Positions 1 to 5,079 of a DNA stretch of 5,079 bases are shown in pieces (the first letter of the stretch is position 1; the number at the start of each line of letters is the position of its first letter). Both the position numbers and the translations under genes were made by a program. The DNA is taken from the NCBI GenBank assembly GCA_013214365.1, contig JABSPI010000270.1, positions 1 to 5,079 on the forward strand, in the 5' to 3' direction. This DNA is from Erythrobacter sp. GTDB lineage: Bacteria > Pseudomonadota > Alphaproteobacteria > Sphingomonadales > Sphingomonadaceae. The notes beneath the pieces were generated by a model. The model worked only from the letters and a program-made list of their open reading frames with translations, had not been told where the DNA came from and did no database searches.

Positions 1-852
1 CAGGCGATGGCCAAATCGGCCAAAGCCAAAGGGGTGGATATCCGGGTCAATGCGCCGGTCGAGAAAATCCTCGTTGAAAATGACACGGCATGCGGGGTGC
101 GATTGAAAGACGGAGAGGAATTGCGCGCGCGGGTGATCGCGGCCAATACCGATCCGGTGCGCACGTTCCTGATGTTGCTGGGCGAGGAGCATTTGCCGGC
201 CGAATTTGCCCGCGACATATCCGGCTTCCGACAGGAATCGGCCTCGTTGCGGATGAATTTGGCTTTGCGCGGCACCCCGCAATTTGCCTGCGTGCCCAAT
301 GACAATGAAGGCGCGCATCTCAAAGCCAGCATCATGATCGTCGAGAGCGCGGAACATATCGAGCAGGCCTATCGTCAGGCGCGCGCCGGCATTCCGGCCG
401 ACCCGCCTTTTATCGATGCGCTCATCCCCAGCATGATGGACGACACCCTCACTGATCGCCCCGGCGACCATGTGATGAGCCTGTTGTGCAAATATATGCC
501 CTATGACCTGGCGGAGGGGACGTGGGACGATATCAAGGAGGACACCGCCCAAAAGGTCATCGATTACATGACCGGGATCATCCCCAATTTGCGCGACATT
601 CTGGTCGGCTATCAAATTCTCACCCCGCTCGATCTGGAGCGGACCTTTGGCCTGACGCGCGGCGATATCTGCCATGGGCGGCTCGAACCCGATCAATTGT
701 TCAGCGCCCGCCCGCACCCGGCCGCGGCGCAATATGCAGGCCCGGTTAAGGGGCTGTATCTGTGCGGTTCGGGCGCGCATCCCGGTGGCGGCGTGACCGG
801 CGCGCCGGGCCACAATGCCGCCCAGCGCATCCTCAAAGACATCAAACGCTAG
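1..852 (+). CDS. Phytoene dehydrogenase-like (PYROXD2-type) FAD-dependent oxidoreductase, C-terminal part
   Basis: The reading frame is open from the first base (Gln-Ala precede the first ATG at 7), so this is the last 283 residues of a longer protein. Members of this family usually have about 520-550 residues, so roughly the N-terminal half, including the dinucleotide-binding GxGxxG motif, lies outside the window. The diagnostic part is the C-terminal FAD-contact segment at visible residues 251-276, reading GLYLCGSGAHPGGGVTGAPG followed by HNAA. It is preceded by a TPLDLERTFGL-type stretch and a GDICHG segment, both typical of the PYROXD2 and bacterial CrtI-like oxidoreductases. Proteins of this group are flavoproteins of mostly unknown substrate; a carotenoid role should not be assumed, and no carotenoid genes are adjacent. 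It converges on the small minus-strand gene with a 49-base gap and no visible terminator hairpin. The family call is firm, the substrate is unknown. Confidence 0.88.
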   Translation, partial: QAMAKSAKAKGVDIRVNAPVEKILVENDTACGVRLKDGEELRARVIAANTDPVRTFLMLLGEEHLPAEFARDISGFRQESASLRMNLALRGTPQFACVPNDNEGAHLKASIMIVESAEHIEQAYRQARAGIPADPPFIDALIPSMMDDTLTDRPGDHVMSLLCKYMPYDLAEGTWDDIKEDTAQKVIDYMTGIIPNLRDILVGYQILTPLDLERTFGLTRGDICHGRLEPDQLFSARPHPAAAQYAGPVKGLYLCGSGAHPGGGVTGAPGHNAAQRILKDIKR

Positions 853-901
853 CCACTAAAGCACGCGCACAATTCACGCCCAATTTCATTCACGCATTCA
901 T

Positions 902-1246
902 TTACGAAAAGGAGGTCATTTCCCGCCAGCAAGAGAACACCGCATCATCCGCAATGCACGCCATCATCTGCGCATGGAAAATGGCCGCTTCGCTGCCTTT
1001 GCGCTCAATATAGCGATAGGCCCGGTCGCATTGCTCTTGATCGGTGAAAGTGGTGGTAAAGCACAGGGCATGGGCCCGCTCATCATCACTGTCCATCGGC
1101 GTATCCGCGCTGCGTGCGCAAATTGCCCCGACCCGGACCAGCAGATCCTGATCTGCAAGATGGGTGTACAACCGGGTCATGGCGCGCTGGAAACCTTCAA
1201 GGTCATCCGGATCTCTCAAGCTGAACGTGCTGATCATATGAAGCAT
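902..1246 (-). CDS. Small conserved-looking protein of unknown function (114 aa), possible ferredoxin-like alpha/beta fold
   Basis: This is a complete ORF on the minus strand. The first Met (1246) is preferred over the Met three codons later because an AGGA (+ strand 1258-1261) sits 11 bases before it, against 20 before the second. I cannot assign a named family. The alternating pattern suggests an alpha+beta fold like the Dabb or antibiotic-biosynthesis-monooxygenase proteins: a beta strand at residues 1-10, a helix at 14-33, a strand at 36-44, a strand at 59-66 and a helix at 69-83. Two segments look conserved in style: SADTPMDSDDE (46-56), and a C-terminal stretch at 91-109 rich in Met, Cys and Trp. 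Five Cys are present (43, 62, 73, 97, 106). There is no signal peptide or membrane segment, so it is probably cytosolic. It is transcribed away from the PuuA-like gene across a dyad-rich intergenic region, hinting at shared control. The ORF is well supported, the function is not known. Confidence 0.75.
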   Translation of the reverse strand: MLHMISTFSLRDPDDLEGFQRAMTRLYTHLADQDLLVRVGAICARSADTPMDSDDERAHALCFTTTFTDQEQCDRAYRYIERKGSEAAIFHAQMMACIADDAVFSCWREMTSFS

Positions 1247-1257
1247 GAAGGGCGCAA

Positions 1258-1263
1258 TCCTGA
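1258..1263 (-). promoter_or_regulatory. Ribosome binding site of the small minus-strand gene
   Basis: Read on the minus strand this is TCAGGA, with 11 bases between its AGGA core and the ATG at 1246. It is weak, but it is the only Shine-Dalgarno-like match before either possible ATG and it favours the upstream start. Confidence 0.45.
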
Positions 1264-1268
1264 AGCTG

Positions 1269-1298
1269 ATAATGGTTGATCGAAACAGGCGGGGTCAA
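1269..1298 (-). promoter_or_regulatory. Candidate sigma70-type promoter for the small minus-strand gene
   Basis: On the minus strand a TTGACC (1298-1293, five of six to TTGACA) is followed after 18 bases by CATTAT (1274-1269, four of six to TATAAT). Transcription would begin near 1262, giving a very short leader of about 16 bases ahead of the ATG at 1246. The GTGATCAC dyad (1302-1309) ends four bases upstream of the -35 element, a position from which a bound regulator could act. This is a prediction by eye. The short leader and the ribosome site touching the predicted start count against it. Confidence 0.35.
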
Positions 1299-1314
1299 AA
1301 CGTGATCACATTTT
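1297..1314. promoter_or_regulatory. Candidate operator: GTGATCAC dyad flanked by A4/T4
   Basis: The perfect 8-base palindrome GTGATCAC (1302-1309) is flanked by AAAA on the left and TTTT on the right. The whole 18-base block is symmetric except for one position pair (C1301 against A1310). It lies between the start codons of two divergent genes and just upstream of the candidate -35 of the minus-strand gene. This arrangement suits a dimeric repressor or activator, but I cannot name the regulator; it does not carry the spacing of a CRP or FNR site. Confidence 0.45.
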
Positions 1315-1335
1315 GCATTTTTGCCGGCGAAATGC
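1315..1335. repeat. Imperfect inverted repeat GCATTT/AAATGC around a GCCGGC core
   Basis: Six-base arms GCATTT (1315-1320) and AAATGC (1330-1335) are exact reverse complements. They enclose a GCCGGC palindrome (1323-1328) offset by one base. It directly follows the GTGATCAC dyad in the divergent intergenic region. It may be a second operator or half of a composite site; symmetry is the only evidence. Confidence 0.35.
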
Positions 1336-1359
1336 GATGAAGAATTGAAAAAAGAGGCG

Positions 1360-1380
1360 CCGCATATCCGGCATATGCGG
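1360..1380. promoter_or_regulatory. Perfect 8-base inverted repeat (CCGCATAT / ATATGCGG), candidate operator or leader hairpin
   Basis: CCGCATAT (1360-1367) and ATATGCGG (1373-1380) are exact reverse complements separated by CCGGC. The right arm also overlaps the palindrome GCATATGC (1371-1378), and GCATAT recurs in the same orientation with a 9-base step (1362 and 1371). It lies about 90 bases before the PuuA-like start codon. As DNA it resembles an operator for a dimeric regulator. As RNA it would form an 8-bp stem with a 5-base loop. No U-tract follows it, so it is not a terminator. Confidence 0.5.
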
Positions 1381-1455
1381 TGAAAGGGGCGGTCCCGGCC
1401 AATGGCCATGGCGATCGCGAAGGGGGTCTGATCCGATTTCGGGCCCCGGTTAAGC

Positions 1456-1461
1456 AAAGGA
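1456..1461 (+). promoter_or_regulatory. Ribosome binding site deciding the PuuA-like start
   Basis: AAAGGA sits 8 bases before ATG 1470, an ideal spacing. The frame is also open upstream to a GTG at 1380, but that codon has no Shine-Dalgarno sequence and overlaps the end of the inverted repeat, so ATG 1470 is chosen. Confidence 0.8.
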
Positions 1462-1469
1462 CACGAAGG

Positions 1470-2858
1470 ATGGCGACGAAAGTGGTAGAGAGACAGGCAA
1501 AGGCACAGAGCGGCGACGAACCGATCAGCCAGCGCATCGCCCGATTGGTCGATCAACACGGCCCCTTCGATCAAGTCGAAGTGTTGTCCACCAACGTCAA
1601 CGGCAATTTTTTCAGCAAGCGTTTCCCGTTCAACAAGCTGGAAAAGATGATGGAAGATGGCCTGTCTTTCCCCCGCGCCATGTATATTTTGAGCACCACC
1701 AGCATTTCGATGGGCGAGGATATTGGCGGGCTGGGCCTGGATGATGGCGATCCGGATGTGGCGGTCGAATTTATCCCGCAATCTTTGGCTTGCGCGAGTT
1801 TGGGCTCCAAACCGCGCGCGCAGATTTTGGTGACCAGCCGCACATCCGAACCACCGGTCGATCCGCGCTGGGCGTTGGAACAGGTGCTGGAGCGGTTTGC
1901 TGCGCAAAAGCTGACCCCGGTGGTGGCGTTCGAACTGGAATTCACCCTGTTCGATCGCCAGCGCAGCGCCGACGGATCGGTCCACCCCGCGACCAATCCC
2001 TTAACCGGCGAAACCGACAAATCGGTCATGCTCAGCCCCGACAGCCTGGAAGGGTTCGAACCTTTCATCGAAGAGGTGATCGCCAATTGCGATATGCAAG
2101 GCATCGAGACCGGCGCGATCTGTTCCGAATTTGGCGCGGGCCAGTTCGAGATCAATTTCCCGCATTACGATGACGCATTGACCGCGGCCGACCATGCGCA
2201 ATTGTTCAAACGCACAGTCAAATCGATCGCCGCACGGCACGGCTTTATCGGCAGCTTCATCGCCAAGCCGCATTTCGATTGGGTCGGCAATGGCCAACAC
2301 ATCCATGCCAGCATCATTGATGCGGCGGGCAAGAATATTTTCGATGGCGGTGATGCGCCCGACCCGTCCTTGTTTCATGCATTGGGCGGGCTGCAAAAGG
2401 CGGCCTGGGAAGCGATGCTGTTCTGGGCTCCCAATATCAATTCCTACCGCCGGTTTGAGCCTGAAAATTGCGTCCCCACCGGCGCCACATGGGCGCATGA
2501 ACACCGCCATGTCGGTTTCCGTATCCCGCTGGGCACGGGCGGTGCGTGGCGGATTGAAAACCGCATTCCGGGCGCCGATGCCAATTGCTATCTGGCGCTT
2601 GCCGCGATGCTATCGGGGATGCTGCACGGGCTGGAGCACAAGCTTGAGCCGAGCGCCGAGACACATGGCGCGCCCGACATGGATGACAGCGGCCTCCCGC
2701 TCACTTTGCGCGATGCGATTGCCGCAACCGGCGAGGGCAGCTTGCTCAAAGATTATATGGGCGCCGATTTCGTCACCACCTATGCCAAGCACCGCCAGGC
2801 CGAGCTTGGCCATTTCGACCGTTTCATCAGCCCGCGCGAACTCGACTGGTATCTCTAG
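1470..2858 (+). CDS. puuA: Glutamine synthetase family protein, PuuA-like gamma-glutamylputrescine synthetase
   Basis: This 462-residue cytosolic ligase would join glutamate through its gamma-carboxyl to an amine using ATP, the first step of the Puu putrescine route. The N-terminal beta-grasp domain covers about residues 33-125 and the catalytic domain about 130-460. By analogy with GlnA, metal ligands are E155 and E157 (FELEF), E220, E227 (GAGQFEIN), H277 (GNGQHIH) and E363 (RIENR), all present. Substrate arginines R346, R351 and R365 are also present. The NSYRRFEP segment (324-331) and VPTGATW (335-341) follow the PuuA pattern. It departs from true glutamine synthetase at two ammonium-site positions: Asn42 (STNVNG) stands where Asp50 is usual, and Cys334 lies about where Glu327 would be. 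There is no recognisable adenylylation tyrosine loop. The 462-residue length is close to that of E. coli PuuA as I recall it. The PuuB-like oxidase follows after 57 bases on the same strand, which strongly supports the assignment. The amine could be another polyamine or monoamine. Confidence 0.85.
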   Translation: MATKVVERQAKAQSGDEPISQRIARLVDQHGPFDQVEVLSTNVNGNFFSKRFPFNKLEKMMEDGLSFPRAMYILSTTSISMGEDIGGLGLDDGDPDVAVEFIPQSLACASLGSKPRAQILVTSRTSEPPVDPRWALEQVLERFAAQKLTPVVAFELEFTLFDRQRSADGSVHPATNPLTGETDKSVMLSPDSLEGFEPFIEEVIANCDMQGIETGAICSEFGAGQFEINFPHYDDALTAADHAQLFKRTVKSIAARHGFIGSFIAKPHFDWVGNGQHIHASIIDAAGKNIFDGGDAPDPSLFHALGGLQKAAWEAMLFWAPNINSYRRFEPENCVPTGATWAHEHRHVGFRIPLGTGGAWRIENRIPGADANCYLALAAMLSGMLHGLEHKLEPSAETHGAPDMDDSGLPLTLRDAIAATGEGSLLKDYMGADFVTTYAKHRQAELGHFDRFISPRELDWYL

Positions 2859-2871
2859 CGCGCGCGAAGCG

Positions 2872-2895
2872 TTTCCCTTTCCCCCCTCCCCCTTT
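2872..2895 (+). other. 24-base uninterrupted pyrimidine tract in the puuA-puuB gap
   Basis: The gap between the two genes contains a run of only C and T, ending just before the AAGGA of the next gene. Its last 18 bases (2878-2895) form a near mirror repeat: T3, C6, T, C5, T3. The opposite strand is a purine run with G5, G6 and G3 blocks. It leaves the downstream ribosome site in an unstructured C-rich context and could also serve as a Rho entry site. The composition is seen directly; any role is inferred. Confidence 0.6.
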
Positions 2896-2900
2896 AAGGA
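2896..2900 (+). promoter_or_regulatory. Ribosome binding site of the PuuB-like gene (long spacing)
   Basis: AAGGA lies 15 bases before ATG 2916, longer than the usual 5-10. No better match is closer and no other start codon fits it better. Translation may depend partly on the unstructured C-rich leader. Confidence 0.5.
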
Positions 2901-2915
2901 CCCACCGAGACAGCC

Positions 2916-4232
2916 ATGTTGGACGCAAACAAGCGCGAACACACCAATTCCTATTACGCCGCCTCGCAGCGCGACAAAGAACCCTTCCCCACTCTGAGCG
3001 GGGAGGTCACCACCGATGTGTGCATCATTGGCGGGGGCTTAACCGGCGTCTCGGCGGCGCTGGAATTGGCCGAACAGCAACGCGATGTGGTGCTGCTTGA
3101 GGCCAATCGGATCGGCTGGGGCGCCTCGGGCCGCAATGGCGGACAGGTGATCGGCGGCTATGGCGGCAAACTCACCAACAAACCCAAAGCCACTGATGCA
3201 CGCCACGGCCCGGGCACCAATGATAAATTGATCGCGATGGGCCAAGAAGGCGTTGATATCATTAAAGATCGGATCAAGAATTATCAGATTGAGTGCGATT
3301 TGAAATGGGGCTTTTTGAACGTCGCCCTCAAACCGCGCGAAATGGATGATCTGGCCGAGTGGTATGAGGAGCTGGAGCAGCAAGGCTATGAGCACGAGAT
3401 CAAGATGATCGATCGTGACGGGCTCAAGGATTACCTCAAAACCGACCGCTATATTGGCGGTATGTCCGATATGGGATGGGGCCATTTGCAAGTGCTGGAC
3501 CTTGTCAAAGGCGAAGCGCGCGCGGCGCACAATCTGGGCGCGCAAATTTACGAACAGACCGTCGCGACCGAGATCGAGCAGGGTTCAACCATCACGATCA
3601 AAACCGAAAACGGGACAGTCCGGGCCAAGCATTTATTGCTGTGCGGCAATGCCTATCTTGCGGCGATGGCTCCCAAACTGGCCCCCAAACTGACCAAATA
3701 CATCCTGCCTGCAACCAGCTATATCATCGCCACCGAACCTTTGAGCGATGAACAGGTCGCCAATGTCATGCCGCGCAATTATGCAGTGTGCGATCAACGC
3801 ACCGCGCTCGATTATTTCCGGTTGAGCGCGGATAACCGCATGCTGTTTGGCGGATTGTCCAATTACAGCGCGACCGCGCCGCTTTCGATCACCAAGACAT
3901 TGCGGCGCAAAATGCTCAAAGTGTTCCCGCAATTGGCCGATGCACAGATCGAACATTATTGGGGCGGCCGGATGGGAATCAGCTTCCGCCGCGTGCCCCA
4001 GCTTGGCCAATTGGCGGACAATGTGTACTACGCACAGGCCTATAGCGGCCACGGGGTTGCCCCCACTCATATGAGCGGGCGGCTATTGGTTGAGGCGATC
4101 AATGGACGGCGCGACCGGTTCGATATTCTCGCCAATGAACAACACGTGCCCTTCCCCGGCTTTGGCCTGATTAGGCAGTCGATGTATGCGGTGGGCATGT
4201 CGTTTTACAAAATGCGCGACGCGGTTCTGTAG
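2916..4232 (+). CDS. puuB: FAD-dependent oxidoreductase of the DAO family, PuuB-like gamma-glutamylputrescine oxidase
   Basis: This 438-residue flavoenzyme would oxidise the terminal amine of gamma-glutamylputrescine to the aldehyde, releasing ammonia and hydrogen peroxide. A Rossmann FAD-binding motif lies at residues 34-62: DVCIIGGGLTG with Gly39, 41 and 44, and the ribose-binding Glu62 at the end of the second strand. Next comes the flavin-contact stretch WGASGRNGGQ (68-77), typical of this DAO branch. Other family marks are SYYAAS near the N-terminus (12-17), GNAYL (244-248), LDYFRLSADNRMLFGG (298-313) and the FAD-closing YSGHGV (376-381). All match E. coli PuuB (about 426 residues) as I recall it. 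There is no signal peptide, so it is cytosolic. It probably shares a transcript with the PuuA-like gene, as no terminator is visible between them. Related DAO enzymes act on other gamma-glutamylated amines or on glycine-type substrates, but the neighbour makes PuuB the best reading. Confidence 0.87.
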   Translation: MLDANKREHTNSYYAASQRDKEPFPTLSGEVTTDVCIIGGGLTGVSAALELAEQQRDVVLLEANRIGWGASGRNGGQVIGGYGGKLTNKPKATDARHGPGTNDKLIAMGQEGVDIIKDRIKNYQIECDLKWGFLNVALKPREMDDLAEWYEELEQQGYEHEIKMIDRDGLKDYLKTDRYIGGMSDMGWGHLQVLDLVKGEARAAHNLGAQIYEQTVATEIEQGSTITIKTENGTVRAKHLLLCGNAYLAAMAPKLAPKLTKYILPATSYIIATEPLSDEQVANVMPRNYAVCDQRTALDYFRLSADNRMLFGGLSNYSATAPLSITKTLRRKMLKVFPQLADAQIEHYWGGRMGISFRRVPQLGQLADNVYYAQAYSGHGVAPTHMSGRLLVEAINGRRDRFDILANEQHVPFPGFGLIRQSMYAVGMSFYKMRDAVL

Positions 4233-4242
4233 ACCCATCTCG

Positions 4243-4265
4243 CCCGCTGTGTGTTGCGGGGTTTT
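4243..4265 (+). terminator. Probable intrinsic terminator after the PuuB-like gene
   Basis: CCCGC (4243-4247) and GCGGG (4256-4260) form an all-GC 5-bp stem with an 8-base loop, followed by G and TTTT. It begins 10 bases after the stop codon, in the 41-base convergent gap. The stem is short and the T-run modest, so efficiency is uncertain. On the minus strand no T-run follows, so it would not stop the opposing gene. Confidence 0.5.
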
Positions 4266-4273
4266 GGGCAGGG

Positions 4274-5079
4274 TTAGGCCGGCTTGGCCGTGCCTGTTGC
4301 CGCGCTGTGTTCCGGGGCGCCCGGCGTGGTCCAACACATCACGCCCAGCCCCAAAGTAAGCAGCGGCAAAAACGGCTCCAACGGGAAAAACGGCACCCAC
4401 AAGGATAAATCGCCGGTCGGTCCAAAGCCCGACAGATAGGTTGATGCCGCATCCTGCCAATAGGATCCCGTCACCGCGCCTATCGCCGCCAGCGAAATCA
4501 AAACCGTGCCTGCCATCCGCAAAAACGGCGATGGCGGCGCGGTCTTGCCCGCTTTGCGCATGCGCTTGGCGCGCTGTTTGCCCCAAGCCAAAATCCGCAC
4601 CGCAAAGGCGGCAAAGCCGAGCGCATAAAAAACGTAATCCCACAGCCGCGGCGTGGAATCATAGCCATCGAGATAGGGGTAATAGAACAGGTTCCACCAA
4701 TAGACGCTGAACGGGTAGGCCCACAGGAAATAGACCCCGCTCTTCTGGATCAGCTTCCATTGCTTGTTGCTGGTATATTTGCGCGCAAATCCAAACGAGG
4801 TCAGCACCATCGCGGCAAGGAAGACATAGCCAACCGTGCCCTCCAATTCGTCGCGGAAATAATAGATGCTGGTGAAATAGTAATCGCGGTAGACGGTCGA
4901 TACGATCAGGATAAACAGACCCTGCCACGCCATTGCCACCGCAAAACACAGGCCCAGATATTTGCGATTGCGCGCCAACCAATTGGTGAACGGGCCAGGG
5001 AACAGGATTTGCACTGACGAGGCCGCGATCACGATAAAGATAAACGGCACCGCCCAGCGCACCGAATGCCCGATCAGAA
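4274..5079 (-). CDS. Multi-pass membrane protein, ferric-reductase-like/MsrQ-like domain lacking heme histidines (N-terminus beyond window)
   Basis: The frame is open to the right edge, giving 267 visible residues. A GTG at 5062 could be a start but has no Shine-Dalgarno sequence, and Leu-Ile-Gly-His-Ser precedes it in frame, so I treat the gene as cut. Seven hydrophobic helices are visible, near residues 6-26, 40-60, 81-98, 113-134, 146-165, 187-206 and 228-249. The N-terminal five resemble the ferric-reductase-like membrane domain: a RNRKYLGL start of helix 2, an LTSFGFARK end of helix 3, then QWKLIQKSGVYFLW (106-119), which looks like the W-x-x-LH-x-x-G-x-Y-x-x-W segment of that family. 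The heme-ligand His there is Gln111, and none of the visible helices after the first contains His; the only His residues are 4 and 257. A basic loop (164-178) follows helix 5. The C-terminal tail is Ala/Thr-rich and probably soluble. The membrane protein is sure; the family call is tentative. Confidence 0.7.
   Translation of the reverse strand, partial: LIGHSVRWAVPFIFIVIAASSVQILFPGPFTNWLARNRKYLGLCFAVAMAWQGLFILIVSTVYRDYYFTSIYYFRDELEGTVGYVFLAAMVLTSFGFARKYTSNKQWKLIQKSGVYFLWAYPFSVYWWNLFYYPYLDGYDSTPRLWDYVFYALGFAAFAVRILAWGKQRAKRMRKAGKTAPPSPFLRMAGTVLISLAAIGAVTGSYWQDAASTYLSGFGPTGDLSLWVPFFPLEPFLPLLTLGLGVMCWTTPGAPEHSAATGTAKPA

Noticed and set aside
909..916. A perfect AAGGAGGT Shine-Dalgarno sequence on the plus strand.
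   Set aside because: It is the complement of the Thr-Ser-Phe codons at the end of the small minus-strand gene, and no credible plus-strand gene starts within 5-12 bases of it.
1402..1420. A chain of overlapping palindromes (ATGGCCAT, CCATGG, GCGATCGC, TCGCGA) before the PuuA-like gene.
   Set aside because: Each is short and of a kind common in GC-rich genomes; together they do not form a longer consistent stem or dyad as the 1360-1380 element does.
1380..1469. A 30-residue N-terminal extension of the PuuA-like protein from GTG 1380.
   Set aside because: There is no Shine-Dalgarno sequence before 1380, the GTG overlaps the end of the inverted repeat, the extension does not resemble family members, and ATG 1470 has an ideal AAAGGA.
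1203..1985. A 260-codon open frame on the minus strand.
   Set aside because: It lies antisense to the PuuA-like gene and spans the intergenic region, its product is rich in Arg, His and Gln with no recognisable motif, and GC-rich genes commonly leave such antisense frames open.
2001..2510. A 169-codon minus-strand frame inside the PuuA-like gene.
   Set aside because: It is fully antisense to a well-supported gene and shows no motif or ribosome site of interest.
2859..2871. A possible terminator (CGC-GCGAA-GCG hairpin before a T/C run) between the PuuA-like and PuuB-like genes.
   Set aside because: The stem is only three base pairs and the following tract is mostly C, so it does not meet the form of an intrinsic terminator.
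3633..4070. A 145-codon minus-strand frame inside the PuuB-like gene.
   Set aside because: The opposite strand encodes conserved DAO-family motifs throughout, so this is a shadow frame.

Overview
This window looks like a chromosomal segment of an alphaproteobacterium, most likely Sphingomonadales (Erythrobacter- or Sphingomonas-like). That is a judgement from the moderately high GC, the codon use and the mix of genes; no rRNA or other marker gene is present to confirm it. I see no mobile element, tRNA, rRNA or CRISPR array.

Layout. (1) Positions 1-852 (+) hold the C-terminal part of a phytoene-dehydrogenase-like (PYROXD2-type) FAD oxidoreductase that enters from the left edge. (2) Positions 902-1246 (-) hold a small 114-residue protein of unknown function, convergent with the first gene. 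(3) Positions 1247-1469 form a divergent regulatory region with three separate inverted repeats, a plausible promoter for the small gene and a strong ribosome binding site for the next gene. (4) Positions 1470-2858 (+) encode a glutamine-synthetase-family ligase of the PuuA (gamma-glutamylputrescine synthetase) type. (5) Positions 2916-4232 (+) encode a FAD-dependent amine oxidase of the PuuB (gamma-glutamylputrescine oxidase) type, separated from the ligase by 57 bases that contain a 24-base pyrimidine tract. (6) A short GC hairpin followed by TTTT (4243-4265) probably terminates that transcript. (7) Positions 4274-5079 (-) encode a multi-pass membrane protein running off the right edge. It resembles the ferric-reductase-like/MsrQ membrane domain but lacks the heme-ligand histidines.

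How it works together. The central pair is best read as a puuA-puuB transcription unit. The ligase would couple glutamate to an amine such as putrescine at the expense of ATP, and the oxidase would convert the gamma-glutamylated amine to the aldehyde with release of ammonia and peroxide. The remaining steps of the canonical route (PuuC aldehyde dehydrogenase, PuuD hydrolase) are not encoded here, and the gene after the oxidase runs the other way, so they must be elsewhere or be replaced. The ligase keeps the metal- and phosphate-site residues of the family. It differs at the positions that handle ammonium in true glutamine synthetase, which fits an amine substrate but leaves its identity open. 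The small divergent gene shares the dyad-rich control region and may be co-regulated. The flanking oxidoreductase and membrane protein have no evident link to the pathway.
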